36,919 bases of DNA from an uncultured Bacteroidaceae bacterium (GCA_939800445.1 CALNGU010000015.1:1-36919), one strand, 5' to 3'; counted from the first letter of the stretch, positions 8,644 through 16,989 are shown. Program-made: numbers and translations. Notes: generated from the sequence alone by a model not told the origin.

Positions 8644-8655
8644 AGGGTAATTTTG
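8625..8655 (+). promoter_or_regulatory. Promoter of the NifU-like/GGGtGRT operon
   Basis: The -33 box TTTG (8625-8628) and -7 box TAATTTTG (8648-8655) are 19 bases apart, matching the Bacteroidetes consensus. Transcription should start near 8662, giving a 5' leader of about 35 bases. The rest of the gap 8246-8696 holds the 21-bp array and nothing else I recognise. Confidence 0.75.
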
Positions 8656-8696
8656 CATCAACAATTATTCTTCTTTCATTTATTTACCATACAATT

Positions 8697-9398
8697 ATGA
8701 CCTATTCACACGAAGTAGAACACATGTGTGTTGTAAAGAAAGGTCCAAACCACGGACCGGCTCCAATCCCGGAAGAGGGGAAGTGGATCAAATCCAAAGA
8801 AATCAAGGACATCTCGGGCCTGACGCACGGTGTGGGCTGGTGCGCTCCGCAACAGGGTGCGTGCAAGCTGACACTCAACGTCAAGGAAGGGGTAATCCAG
8901 GAAGCCCTCGTCGAGACACTGGGCTGCTCGGGCATGACCCACTCGGCAGCCATGGCAGCCGAAATCCTGCCAGGCAAGACTATCCTCGAAGCGTTGAACA
9001 CCGACTTGGTGTGCGATGCCATCAACACGGCGATGCGCGAGCTTTTCCTGCAAATCGTCTACGGCCGCACTCAGTCCGCGTTCTCTGAAGGCGGGTTGAT
9101 GATCGGCGCAGGACTCGAAGACCTTGGCAAAGGCCTCCGCAGCCAGGTCGGCACGCTCTATGGCACGCTGGCAAAAGGCCCGCGCTACCTGGAGATGACC
9201 GAGGGCTACATCAAGCGCGTCGCGCTGGACAAGAACGACGAGATCTGCGGCTACGAGTTCGTGCACCTCGGCAAGTTCATGGAAGAGATTAAGAAAGGCA
9301 CCGACGCCAACGAAGCCCTCAAGAAGGTCACTGGCACTTACGGCCGCTTCACCCCCGAGGCAGGCGCAGTCAAATACATCGACCCACGTCAAGAATAA
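8697..9398 (+). CDS. NifU/IscU-like iron-sulfur scaffold protein paired with GGGtGRT protein
   Basis: The 233-residue product resembles an iron-sulfur assembly scaffold of the NifU-N type. It carries Cys49 and Cys56 (GWCAPQQGACKLTL), Cys77 in LGCSGMTHSAAMAAEIL, which resembles the GC...AxxS segment of IscU, and Cys106 in LVCDAIN; Cys11 is extra. Residues 120-233 form an additional region (GGLMIGAGLEDLGKGLRSQVGTLYG, YEFVHLGKFMEEI) not found in IscU. The ATG at 8697 was chosen over longer in-frame starts because the promoter lies just upstream and the earlier sequence is regulatory. The next gene follows after 20 bases. That this protein carries a cluster for the GGGtGRT protein is inference from the pairing. 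Confidence 0.82.
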   Translation: MTYSHEVEHMCVVKKGPNHGPAPIPEEGKWIKSKEIKDISGLTHGVGWCAPQQGACKLTLNVKEGVIQEALVETLGCSGMTHSAAMAAEILPGKTILEALNTDLVCDAINTAMRELFLQIVYGRTQSAFSEGGLMIGAGLEDLGKGLRSQVGTLYGTLAKGPRYLEMTEGYIKRVALDKNDEICGYEFVHLGKFMEEIKKGTDANEALKKVTGTYGRFTPEAGAVKYIDPRQE

Positions 9399-9418
9399 TA
9401 AAGGAGGAGACTACAACT

Positions 9419-10429
9419 ATGATTAGAGAAGTGAAATTTGAAAGTCAAGACAGACGAATCAAGCAGATATTGGCAGCCTTGAATCAATATGGCATCAAGG
9501 ACATCGAGGAGGCTAACGCCATCTGCGAGCAATACGGGCTCGACCCCTACAAGACTTGCGAGGAGACGCAACCCATCTGCTTTGAGAATGCAAAGTGGGC
9601 ATACGTCGTCGGCACCGCCATCGCGCTGAAGAAAGGTTGCAAGACGGCGGCAGAGGCGGCAGAGGCAATCGGCGTGGGCTTGCAGTCGTTCTGCATCCCG
9701 GGTTCGGTGGCTGACGACCGCAAGGTCGGTCTCGGGCACGGCAACCTCGCCGCAATGTTGCTCCGCGAGGAGACCAAGTGCTTCGCGTTCCTTGCCGGAC
9801 ACGAGTCATTCGCCGCAGCAGAGGGCGCAATCAAGATTGCCGCCAAGGCTGACAAGGTGCGCAAGGAGCCGCTGCGTTGCATCCTCAACGGTCTGGGCAA
9901 GGACGCTGCGCAAATCATCTCCCGCATCAACGGCTTCACCTACGTACAGACAGAGTTCGACTACTTCACTGGCGAGCTCAAGGTGGTTAGGGAAATCGCT
10001 TATTCCGACGGACCTCGTGCAAAGGTGCGTTGCTACGGAGCTGACGATGTGCGCGAAGGCGTGGCTATCATGTGGAAAGAGGGTGTCGATGTGTCTATCA
10101 CCGGCAACTCGACCAACCCGACCCGCTTCCAGCACCCCGTTGCCGGCACTTACAAGAAGGAGCGCGTGCTGGCTGGCAAACCCTACTTCTCAGTCGCATC
10201 AGGCGGTGGCACGGGCCGCACATTGCACCCGGACAACATGGCAGCAGGCCCTGCATCCTACGGCATGACTGACACCATGGGCCGTATGCACTCTGACGCT
10301 CAGTTTGCCGGCTCGTCTTCAGTGCCTGCACACGTCGAGATGATGGGATTCCTCGGCATCGGCAACAACCCGATGGTAGGTTGCACCGTCGCTTGTGCGG
10401 TGGATGCTGCTACGGCACTCAATAAGTAA
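9419..10429 (+). CDS. GGGtGRT family protein (function unknown)
   Basis: The 336-residue protein has the family-naming motif GGGTGRT at 262-268, within SVASGGGTGRTLHPDNMAAG, followed by a Gly- and Met-rich region (YGMTDTMGRMHSDAQFAGSSS). It has ten cysteines (36, 47, 54, 74, 92, 121, 154, 205 and two in VGCTVACAVD), which fits cluster or metal binding but proves nothing. There is no signal peptide or membrane segment. The start is set by a strong AAGGAGG at 9401-9407. It is co-transcribed with the NifU-like gene and ends 24 bases before a strong terminator. The function is not known; a cluster-bearing enzyme or sensor served by its neighbour is the simplest guess. Confidence 0.88.
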   Translation: MIREVKFESQDRRIKQILAALNQYGIKDIEEANAICEQYGLDPYKTCEETQPICFENAKWAYVVGTAIALKKGCKTAAEAAEAIGVGLQSFCIPGSVADDRKVGLGHGNLAAMLLREETKCFAFLAGHESFAAAEGAIKIAAKADKVRKEPLRCILNGLGKDAAQIISRINGFTYVQTEFDYFTGELKVVREIAYSDGPRAKVRCYGADDVREGVAIMWKEGVDVSITGNSTNPTRFQHPVAGTYKKERVLAGKPYFSVASGGGTGRTLHPDNMAAGPASYGMTDTMGRMHSDAQFAGSSSVPAHVEMMGFLGIGNNPMVGCTVACAVDAATALNK

Positions 10430-10453
10430 TCCAACCCGAGCGGTAATAAAAGG

Positions 10454-10494
10454 CTCAGCCCTTGCGGAATGTCCGCAAGGGCTGAGTTGTTTTT
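10454..10494. terminator. Strong bidirectional terminator
   Basis: A 15-base perfect stem (10454-10468 and 10472-10486) with loop ATG is followed by TTGTTTTT on the plus strand and preceded by AATAAAA, which reads as a T-rich run on the minus strand. It lies between the convergent GGGtGRT gene and the outer-membrane protein gene and can serve both. Confidence 0.92.
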
Positions 10495-10514
10495 ATACCA
10501 TTATAATATATGGG

Positions 10515-11078
10515 TCAGAAGTGGACGCCGAACTTCATCACGACACCTCCAAGGTTTTCCTTGACAGTCGAACTGCTGTAATCACCGTAGCCGCCGTACC
10601 AACCGCCATAATAATACCATGTCTCCTGGTCGATGTCCGCGCCCTGCATCTGGTAGCCAAGCGAGAAAGTGAGACCAATGTTCCTATTCATCGAGTAGTC
10701 CACACCGATGGTCGGCGAGAAATACACCCCGCTGCCTATCGGGGAATAGCCCACCTTGACATCAAAGAACGGTGTTATGTAATTGTTGATGAAATTAATC
10801 CTGGCATTGGCGAAGATTGGCAGGAAAGTGCCATAGATGAAATGATAATCAAGGCTAAGGCCCGCGCCGACATAGAAGTATGGCACAACCTGGTAGCCGT
10901 GCGAAGTGGTCAGCGACAACACACCGTCGGCACCACCAGTGCCTATCGCACCGCCGAAATCGATGAACCCGCGATAGCCACGGGTGTGACAAGCGTCGCC
11001 AATCGTGCGGTTCGAACTCTGCGGAAAAGCGAGGCACGCCGACAGGACAAGGAACAATGACAAGAACAGTCTTTTCAT
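10515..11078 (-). CDS. Small outer-membrane beta-barrel protein
   Basis: The 187-residue product begins with a Sec signal peptide (KRLFLSLFLVLSACLAFPQ). The rest alternates aromatic and small residues as in an eight-stranded barrel (FIDFGGAIGTGG, YFYVGAGLSLDYHFIYG, YITPFFDVKVGYSP, NIGLTFSLGYQMQG) and ends in VHF, the terminal Phe recognised by the BAM machinery. A Tyr/Gly-rich loop (WYYYGGWYGGYGDY) lies near the C-terminus. No specific family or ligand can be named. Its promoter is about 290 bases upstream, leaving a long leader. Confidence 0.8.
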   Translation of the reverse strand: MKRLFLSLFLVLSACLAFPQSSNRTIGDACHTRGYRGFIDFGGAIGTGGADGVLSLTTSHGYQVVPYFYVGAGLSLDYHFIYGTFLPIFANARINFINNYITPFFDVKVGYSPIGSGVYFSPTIGVDYSMNRNIGLTFSLGYQMQGADIDQETWYYYGGWYGGYGDYSSSTVKENLGGVVMKFGVHF

Positions 11079-11371
11079 ATTGCTTTTTAAGTTTTGCCTC
11101 CTTGCCCCAACGGAGGGTTATGCATAGACAAAAGGTGGGGGCTTTATCTGCCTTACCCAGTTCTCCGGCTTCTCGCATTGCCCAGTCCATGAGTGAAACA
11201 GCTGCCCCCACGCAATCATGCGCCGCGCCTGGCTGGCCAGACGGGCGTACAATCGGCAACGGGGATGCATTGCTATCATCTCCATGGGCTATACAAATTT
11301 TGCGAGAATCTGAGAACCGAAGATAATCTCAATAACACCTTTCCGTGATATGTCCGCCTCCCTTGCGGGAG
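11079..11371 (-). other. Long, probably structured 5' leader of the outer-membrane protein gene
   Basis: The predicted transcript starts near 11371, so about 290 bases precede the ATG at 11078. In the leader, GTGGGGGC (11211-11204) can pair with GCCCCCAC (11142-11135) around a 61-base loop region. The second arm could instead pair its CCCC with GTTGGGGC (11111-11104), close to a CCTCC/GGAGG pair. Competing stems like these suggest leader-based control or a separate small RNA. I tested it by eye against TPP, cobalamin, FMN and RNase P signatures and found no match. Confidence 0.4.
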
Positions 11372-11377
11372 ACAAGG

Positions 11378-11408
11378 CAAATGTATCACAAAATCACAAG
11401 GAGACAAA
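11378..11408 (-). promoter_or_regulatory. Promoter of the outer-membrane protein gene
   Basis: On the minus strand, -33 TTTG (11408-11405) and -7 TACATTTG (11385-11378) are 19 bases apart, matching both consensus boxes. The 378-base gap 11079-11456 holds only this promoter and the leader. Confidence 0.72.
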
Positions 11409-11456
11409 GCGGATGTATGCTATTTTTCAAGCCGCACCATCCCACCCCGCCGCACG

Positions 11457-12920
11457 TCAGAACTGGAAGTAGATGAACGGCTGCACATCCATGCTCTTGA
11501 CCTGTATGACGATGTAGATCGCCACAGTCAACGCCACGACCGCCATGACAAACGGAGCGCGGACAAACACACCTTGCACCTTGTCGGACACACGGTCGGG
11601 GATGAAGTGCATCAGGAAGCCGGCCGCCATCAGCAGGAAGACCTCGGCATAGCCTGCCACCATCTGCGTGAACACCTCGGGATGAAAATCGGTGAATATC
11701 TGCCTCAGCATCGCCAACGAGCCGTCAAAGCTGGTGTTGCGGAAGAAGATCCACCCGAAGCACACGAGGTGGAACGTCACGACAACCCGCACCACCTTGT
11801 CCAGCTTGCCGAGCGGCAGCGTCAGCTTTGACTTCATCCTGATTTTGTCAACCACCAGGCAGAGGCCATGGAAGCCTCCCCAGAAAACGAAGTTCCACGA
11901 AGCCCCATGCCACAACCCGCCCAGCAGCATCGTCAGCATGAGGTTGACGTAGGTGCGCAGCTTGCCCTTGCGGTTGCCACCGAGCGAGATGTACAGATAG
12001 TCCTTGAGCCACGTCGAGAGCGATATGTGCCACCGATGCCAGAAGTCGGAGATGGACACGGATTTGTAGGGCGAATTGAAGTTGACGGGAAACCTGAACC
12101 CCAACAGCAACGCCAGCCCTATGGCCATGTCACTGTAGCCCGAGAAGTCGCAATAGATCTGCAAGGCATAACCGTAGACCGCAAAGAGGTTTTCCACCCC
12201 CGAGTAGAGCGACGGGTTGTCAAACACCCGCTCGACAAAGTTGACGCTGATGTAATCGCTCACCACCGCTTTCTTCAACAGGCCGCACACTATCAGGAAC
12301 ACACCGCGCCCCAGCATCTCGCGGTCAACGCGCAGCGGACGGCGTATCTGCGGGATGAAGTCCGAAGCCCTGACGATAGGCCCCGCCACAAGCTGCGGGA
12401 AGAACGAGACGTAGAACGCATAGTCCAGCAGCCTTCCCAGCGGCTGGAGCTTGCCACGATAGACATCGATGGTGTAGCTCAACGACTGGAACGTGAAGAA
12501 CGATATGCCCACCGGCAGCACTATGTCCAGCGGCAGGAAGTCACCGTGCAGCACATCGTTGGCTATGCTGATGAAGAAATTGGTGTACTTGAAGTAGCAC
12601 AACAGCCCCAGGTTGACCACCAGGCTCGCCGTGACCAACGCCAGCCGCCGGCGCTTGTCCTTGGCACGGTGCAGCAGGCGGGCGATGATGAAATCGGATG
12701 TCGTGACCACTGCAAGCAGCACAAAACACAGACCACTGCTTTTGTAATAGAAATAATAGGAAAACAACGTCACGAACACTATGCGCCACGTGTCCCGCCT
12801 GTGAAGCAGAGCGTAGACGAGTGAGAAGCCGAGGAAAAGCCACACGAACAACCCACTGTTGAATATCATCGGCGCGGCGGCATCATAGGTCAGAACCTCC
12901 GCCAGCTTGCTAAAATCCAT
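11457..12920 (-). CDS. MBOAT-family membrane O-acyltransferase (AlgI/PatA type)
   Basis: The 487-residue polytopic protein should move an acyl (probably acetyl) group across the inner membrane for attachment to an envelope or exported glycan. About ten hydrophobic segments are visible. The MBOAT core is clear: PQLVAGPIVR (175-184), YCDFSGYSDMAIG (256-268), SDFWHRWHISLSTWLKDYLY (291-310), LGGNR (313-317), and GGLWHGASWNF with the catalytic His338. The ATG at 12920 sits 10 bases after AAGGAG and overlaps the end of the SGNH gene; an ATG at 12929 is possible but too close to that site. It is the last gene of a three-gene module with two SGNH proteins. The glycan substrate cannot be read from sequence. 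Confidence 0.93.
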   Translation of the reverse strand: MDFSKLAEVLTYDAAAPMIFNSGLFVWLFLGFSLVYALLHRRDTWRIVFVTLFSYYFYYKSSGLCFVLLAVVTTSDFIIARLLHRAKDKRRRLALVTASLVVNLGLLCYFKYTNFFISIANDVLHGDFLPLDIVLPVGISFFTFQSLSYTIDVYRGKLQPLGRLLDYAFYVSFFPQLVAGPIVRASDFIPQIRRPLRVDREMLGRGVFLIVCGLLKKAVVSDYISVNFVERVFDNPSLYSGVENLFAVYGYALQIYCDFSGYSDMAIGLALLLGFRFPVNFNSPYKSVSISDFWHRWHISLSTWLKDYLYISLGGNRKGKLRTYVNLMLTMLLGGLWHGASWNFVFWGGFHGLCLVVDKIRMKSKLTLPLGKLDKVVRVVVTFHLVCFGWIFFRNTSFDGSLAMLRQIFTDFHPEVFTQMVAGYAEVFLLMAAGFLMHFIPDRVSDKVQGVFVRAPFVMAVVALTVAIYIVIQVKSMDVQPFIYFQF

Positions 12921-13860
12921 GTTCAACATACTCCTTAATCAAATTGACAATTGCCGAATAGAGCAAATCCCCCATGAGCCAGTAGCCCTCCTTGGTGAAA
13001 TGCAGGTGGTCACGCTGCATCAGCCCGTTGTCCCACCAGTTGACGCAGGCGCGGTCGCCGCCCGCCACATTGTACAAGTCCCACCACGCATAGCCTTTCT
13101 CCTCGGCATAACCCGCTATCGTCTCGGCCGCCAGGCGGACATTGGCGTTGGGCTGGTAGCGTCCCCTCACCCGGCGGTAGGCACCCGGCGGCGTCGTCAA
13201 CAGCACGGGCGTTGACGGGCAGCGGGCGGCGAGCATACGCATCAGCTGGTCCAGCTGATTCTTGTGTTGCATCCTGGCATATTTCGCCCCGACACTCTCA
13301 TTCGTCCCCAGAGACACGATGAGCAGGTCGGGCGACAAGGCGGCTATCTCATCGACGTGCCGCTCGTCGGAGAAGCGTTGTGCAGTCGCCCCGTTGATGC
13401 CGTAGACCTGGTAGACGACTCCGCCCCACCCTGTCTCCCTGGAGATGCCGGGCGTGCCGTAGTCAAACACCTCGTAGTCCCTCACCACAGCGTCAGCCCC
13501 GAGCAACTGCTCCAGATGCCCCTTGACCGCGCCGGGGAAGAAATGCCCCCGCACGTGCGAATCGCCGACATGGACGATGCGCACCACCTCGTCGCCCGCC
13601 TTGAGCTGGCTGACGACCTTGCGGACAAACGGGGCAAGCGAATGCGACGGGTCGGCAATCACATTCGCCCCCGCGCCTACGAAGTCATAGCGCGTCAGCG
13701 CGTCGCCCGCCTCGGGCAGCTCGACACCGCCGAGGTCAAACGCACTGCCGTCGTCAACCACCAGCGGGATGTCGGGATGTGCCTGCGGCAAAGACGCGTC
13801 TTGCGCGGCAGCACCAAGGCAGGGCATGAGCAATGCGGCAACCGCAACGGCCAGTCCCAT
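12910..13860 (-). CDS. Secreted SGNH/GDSL hydrolase-fold protein, probable O-acetylation partner
   Basis: The 316-residue product (from the ATG at 13860) has a signal peptide (GLAVAVAALLMPCLGAAAQ) and a full SGNH set: block I GDSH with Ser101, a Gly-containing block II, block III GTNES with Asn187, and block V DHLHF with Asp284 and His287. Next to an MBOAT protein, such proteins accept the acyl group and pass it to a glycan, or trim it. The start is uncertain: the frame is open back to 14124, and an ATG at 13926 gives a more basic n-region, but both extensions run through the 22-bp repeats. It overlaps the MBOAT start by 11 bases. Confidence 0.88.
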   Translation of the reverse strand: MGLAVAVAALLMPCLGAAAQDASLPQAHPDIPLVVDDGSAFDLGGVELPEAGDALTRYDFVGAGANVIADPSHSLAPFVRKVVSQLKAGDEVVRIVHVGDSHVRGHFFPGAVKGHLEQLLGADAVVRDYEVFDYGTPGISRETGWGGVVYQVYGINGATAQRFSDERHVDEIAALSPDLLIVSLGTNESVGAKYARMQHKNQLDQLMRMLAARCPSTPVLLTTPPGAYRRVRGRYQPNANVRLAAETIAGYAEEKGYAWWDLYNVAGGDRACVNWWDNGLMQRDHLHFTKEGYWLMGDLLYSAIVNLIKEYVEHGF

Positions 13861-13885
13861 CAGGCGAGGGCGGGAAAAACACCGT

Positions 13886-14000
13886 ATGCGACCGGCAAAA
13901 ACATCTGATGATTTCGGCAAAAACATCAGATGTTTTTGCTCCTTGCATACTATGTTTTTGGCAATAGCATTGCATGATTTTCCAAGCCCCGACAGATGCC
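13886..14000. repeat. 22-bp tandem repeat array between the two SGNH genes
   Basis: ATG triplets recur at 13886, 13908, 13930, 13952, 13974 and 13996, exactly 22 bases apart. Units read ATG(A/T)TTT(C/T)-GGCAAAAACAT or close variants, with dyad-like CATcAgATG pieces. The pattern and its final unit (ATGATTTTCC, then ATGCC 22 bases on) match the array at 22129. It fills much of the 268-base gap between the SGNH genes and could affect the start, transcription or RNA structure of the second gene. Confidence 0.8.
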
Positions 14001-14128
14001 CCGTCTGATGCCATCTGACGCTCGTCTGCAAACGGGCAAGCCATCTGTGGGAAAGCCTCAGGCATCCGGTCATGAACCTGTCGGTGCTGCGGTGCAAAAT
14101 GTCTGTCTTGCTAATGGGCATCATCACA

Positions 14129-15559
14129 TCAATACTGCTCCAGCTGCCGCTCCTCGGTCGTCGGCTGTGCTTTTATTTCACGGCCTTGGGCGGCGGCGCG
14201 GGCGTTGTCATAGTTTTCCTTGCCGCACATCAACGCTTCAAAAAATTCCTCGGCAAGCCGCCGCCCGCCACGGAAGTTGATGTGGGTGTAGTCGAGGTTG
14301 GCCATCGCGGGTTTGGCTTCGGCAAACGCGGCGATACCCCCCAACGACTTGAACGCGTCGAGCAGGCTCCACCATGCCACGCCCGTATCGACCGCCACGG
14401 CTTGTTGGTAGCCGGCGAGGTTGACGATGCCGGGCATCGTCACGAGGTCGCCGTCCTCGTCCTTGCTCATCCTGTCGCCGACGCTGAAAAGCACGATGGA
14501 CGTGCCGGGGAAGCACTCCTGCAACCGCCCGACCACCTGCACCATGTTGTCCTTGTAGCCCTTGTAGTCGCGCCTGTCGGCAGTGGCAACGTTGAGCCCG
14601 TACTGGAGGATTATCAAGTCATATTCCCGCCTGGCGGCGAATTGGCGCAACGTCTCCTGCGGTATGCTCAGGAAGTTGAATCCCGAGCTGCCCCTCAACG
14701 ACAGGTTGTCAACGACGATGCCGCGCCGCCCCTCAAGAGCCACGCCCCAGAACGGCGCACGCGTGCCGCCGACAGTCCACTTGACCGAATGGATGTCGCC
14801 CGAGACCGTTGCCACCTTCATCCCCTGCCCGCGCATCTCGATTGCATTGGGTTCGCCGCCATTGAGCGAATAGGCGAGGCGCACGGTGTCACTGTCGGCA
14901 CGGAAGTAGAGACGGGACACCTCGGCACGTCCGACATGGGAGGCATAGCGCGAGGTGCATTCCAGCTCGACGTATGACTCGGCAGCGACAGGCAGGCTGT
15001 ACGACGAGTTCAGCCCCAGGAACTTGCGGTCATAGATGGAATCCACCGCCGAGCGCGTCCGCCAGCCGCCGAAACGGTGCACGACGGTGGGGCGGAAGTT
15101 GGCGACATTCGACGTGATGTTGACCCACCCTACGCCGCAGCCGCCGTACCTGTCCTGCAACATCTCGCGCAGGTCGGCGGTGAAGATGTCGCCCTCGATG
15201 AACGAATCGCCAAACACCGCCACCCTCACCGGGCGGTCGATGAGGTCGATGGAGTCGAGCATGGCATAGAAATGGTCCATCCCGCTCATCGTCGTGTCGG
15301 CATAGTCGGTGATGCACGTCGTGCCCTCCCAGCAGGTGTCGGCATAGTCGATGACGACATCACGCTCGACCAACGCCTCAAGCACCACTGTGTCAGCGGC
15401 CGCCACCGTGTCGGGCTTGTCAGGACGCACGTCTGACAGGAGGTCAACACGGCGCATCTTGCGGCCGAACATTTGGAAGTCGGGCAGCTGTCCGAGCAGG
15501 AACAACGCCGCGACCACGACAGCCGTGATGATGAACGCCGCCCAATAGTAGTTTTTCAT
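14129..15559 (-). CDS. Membrane-anchored SGNH/GDSL-fold protein, probable O-acetylation partner
   Basis: The 476-residue protein has an N-terminal membrane anchor (YYWAAFIITAVVVAALFLLG) and a large periplasmic part. SGNH blocks are present: GDSFIEGD with Ser119, ILQYGLN with Asn323, and DYTHINF with Asp423 and His426. A beta-rich insert of about 180 residues (roughly 145-320) separates block I from block III and may bind carbohydrate. It lies upstream of the second SGNH and the MBOAT gene on the same strand, so the three likely act together in glycan O-acylation; which of the two SGNH proteins transfers and which hydrolyses cannot be told. Confidence 0.85.
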   Translation of the reverse strand: MKNYYWAAFIITAVVVAALFLLGQLPDFQMFGRKMRRVDLLSDVRPDKPDTVAAADTVVLEALVERDVVIDYADTCWEGTTCITDYADTTMSGMDHFYAMLDSIDLIDRPVRVAVFGDSFIEGDIFTADLREMLQDRYGGCGVGWVNITSNVANFRPTVVHRFGGWRTRSAVDSIYDRKFLGLNSSYSLPVAAESYVELECTSRYASHVGRAEVSRLYFRADSDTVRLAYSLNGGEPNAIEMRGQGMKVATVSGDIHSVKWTVGGTRAPFWGVALEGRRGIVVDNLSLRGSSGFNFLSIPQETLRQFAARREYDLIILQYGLNVATADRRDYKGYKDNMVQVVGRLQECFPGTSIVLFSVGDRMSKDEDGDLVTMPGIVNLAGYQQAVAVDTGVAWWSLLDAFKSLGGIAAFAEAKPAMANLDYTHINFRGGRRLAEEFFEALMCGKENYDNARAAAQGREIKAQPTTEERQLEQY

Positions 15560-15580
15560 TCAAATTCTCTGGTGACTGGA

Positions 15581-15625
15581 TAAAAAGAAGTGCCATGACC
15601 GGGGCTGTCCCCTCGTCATGGCACT
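15581..15625 (-). terminator. Terminator downstream of pgi
   Basis: Arms AGTGCCATGAC (15589-15599) and GTCATGGCACT (15615-15625) pair over 11 bases, with an inner GGGG/CCCC pair around CTGT. On the minus strand the hairpin is followed by TCTTTTTATCC, as expected for intrinsic termination after pgi. Confidence 0.88.
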
Positions 15626-15636
15626 GCGTGTGACAA

Positions 15637-16983
15637 TCAGTGCAACCGCTGGCGGATGGCCTGCGACTCTGCCTCGTAGCCTGGTTTGTCAAGCAATGAA
15701 AACATATTACGCTTATAATCTTCCACTCCCGGTTGGTTGAAAGGGTTGACACCCAGCATGAGACCGCTCAAGGCGCACGCTTTCTCGAAGAAGTAGAAGA
15801 GTTGCCCGATGTAGTACTCGTTGACCTGCGGCATCTCGATCCTCATGTTGGGGACACCGCCATCGACATGGGCGAGGCGCGTGCCGAGTTCCGCCATCTT
15901 GTTGACCTCATCTATGCGCTTGCCGGCTATGTAGTTGAGACCGTCAAGGTTCTCGGCATCGGCAGGTATCCTCAACTCATGGTTGACCTTGGCAACAGAG
16001 ACGACAGTCTCGAATATCGTGCGTTCACCCTGCTGTATCCATTGCCCCATGGAATGAAGGTCGGTGGAGAAATCGACGGATGCGGGGAAAATGCCCTTGC
16101 CGTCCTTGCCCTCTGACTCGCCATAGAGCTGTTTCCACCACTCCATCACATAGTGGAGCTTGGGATTGTAGTTGACAAGGATTTCGATCTTCTTGCCCGC
16201 AGCGTAAAGGGCGTTCCTCATGGCTGCATAAACCGCCGCCATGTTGTCACCCGCCGGGACATCAGCAGCGCAACACCTCTCCATCTCGGCGGCGCCTGCA
16301 ACCAATTGCGCTATGTCAAAGCCCGCCACGGCAACAGGGAGCAACCCTACCGGCGTGAGGACGGAAAAACGGCCGCCTACGTTGTCTGGTATCACGTATG
16401 TCTTGTAACCTTCCTTGTCAGCCATCTGACGTGCCGCCCCACGGCGCGCGTCGGTGACGGCCACGATGTTCCTCCTCGCGAAGTCTTTGCCAAGTGATGT
16501 CTCGCAGAGGTCTTTGAGCAAACGGAACGAGATGGCGGTCTCGGTCGTCGTGCCAGACTTGGAAATGTTGATTATGCCAAACTTCTTGCCAGTGAGGTAG
16601 TCCTTCAATTCAGACAGGTAGTCTTCACTGATGTTGTTGCCTGCGAAGACAACACGAGGGCATCCCTCCCCTGCCCTGAGGCCTCCGAAGGTGTTGCTCA
16701 ATGCTTCCAACACGGCTTTCGCGCCAAGGTAGCTGCCGCCGATGCCAGCGACCACAACGACCTCGCACTCACGACGCATCGCCTCGGCCGTGGCATTGAT
16801 GTCGGCAAGGAATTCCTTTGTCAACGATGAAGGCAAATGAAGCCACCCGAGGAAGTCCGCACCTGCGCAAGTCGCGTTTTCCAACTCTTCTGACAAATGG
16901 CCGACCTTTGCAAGGAAGCCATTGTAAACATTCTCATCGATGAAAGGGAATGCGTTTTCGATAGTCAGTTTAATGTTGTCCAT
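15637..16983 (-). CDS. pgi: Glucose-6-phosphate isomerase
   Basis: Pgi interconverts glucose-6-phosphate and fructose-6-phosphate. The 448 residues match the compact form of the enzyme. Visible signatures are [20 protein letters not shown] (sugar-phosphate loop), [20 protein letters not shown] (the second phosphate-binding segment), the [14 protein letters not shown] motif, and the C-terminal [12 protein letters not shown] segment with the conserved lysine. It starts 6 bases after the gpsA stop and ends before a strong terminator, so gpsA and pgi form one unit. Confidence 0.97.
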   Translation of the reverse strand: MDNIKLTIENAFPFIDENVYNGFLAKVGHLSEELENATCAGADFLGWLHLPSSLTKEFLADINATAEAMRRECEVVVVAGIGGSYLGAKAVLEALSNTFGGLRAGEGCPRVVFAGNNISEDYLSELKDYLTGKKFGIINISKSGTTTETAISFRLLKDLCETSLGKDFARRNIVAVTDARRGAARQMADKEGYKTYVIPDNVGGRFSVLTPVGLLPVAVAGFDIAQLVAGAAEMERCCAADVPAGDNMAAVYAAMRNALYAAGKKIEILVNYNPKLHYVMEWWKQLYGESEGKDGKGIFPASVDFSTDLHSMGQWIQQGERTIFETVVSVAKVNHELRIPADAENLDGLNYIAGKRIDEVNKMAELGTRLAHVDGGVPNMRIEMPQVNEYYIGQLFYFFEKACALSGLMLGVNPFNQPGVEDYKRNMFSLLDKPGYEAESQAIRQRLH

Positions 16984-16989
16984 ATCTTA

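Noticed and set aside
8574..8696. N-terminal extension of the NifU-like protein
   Set aside because: This stretch holds the promoter and palindrome, and the predicted transcript starts after most of it.
11079..11371. Cobalamin riboswitch, because AAGCCGGAGA recalls a B12 box
   Set aside because: The GCCACTG core and the rest of the B12 box are missing, and the downstream gene is not a known B12 transporter.
11357..11373. Intrinsic terminator at CTCCC-TTGC-GGGAG
   Set aside because: Five-base stem without a T run on either strand; it lies at the predicted transcription start and is better read as part of the leader.
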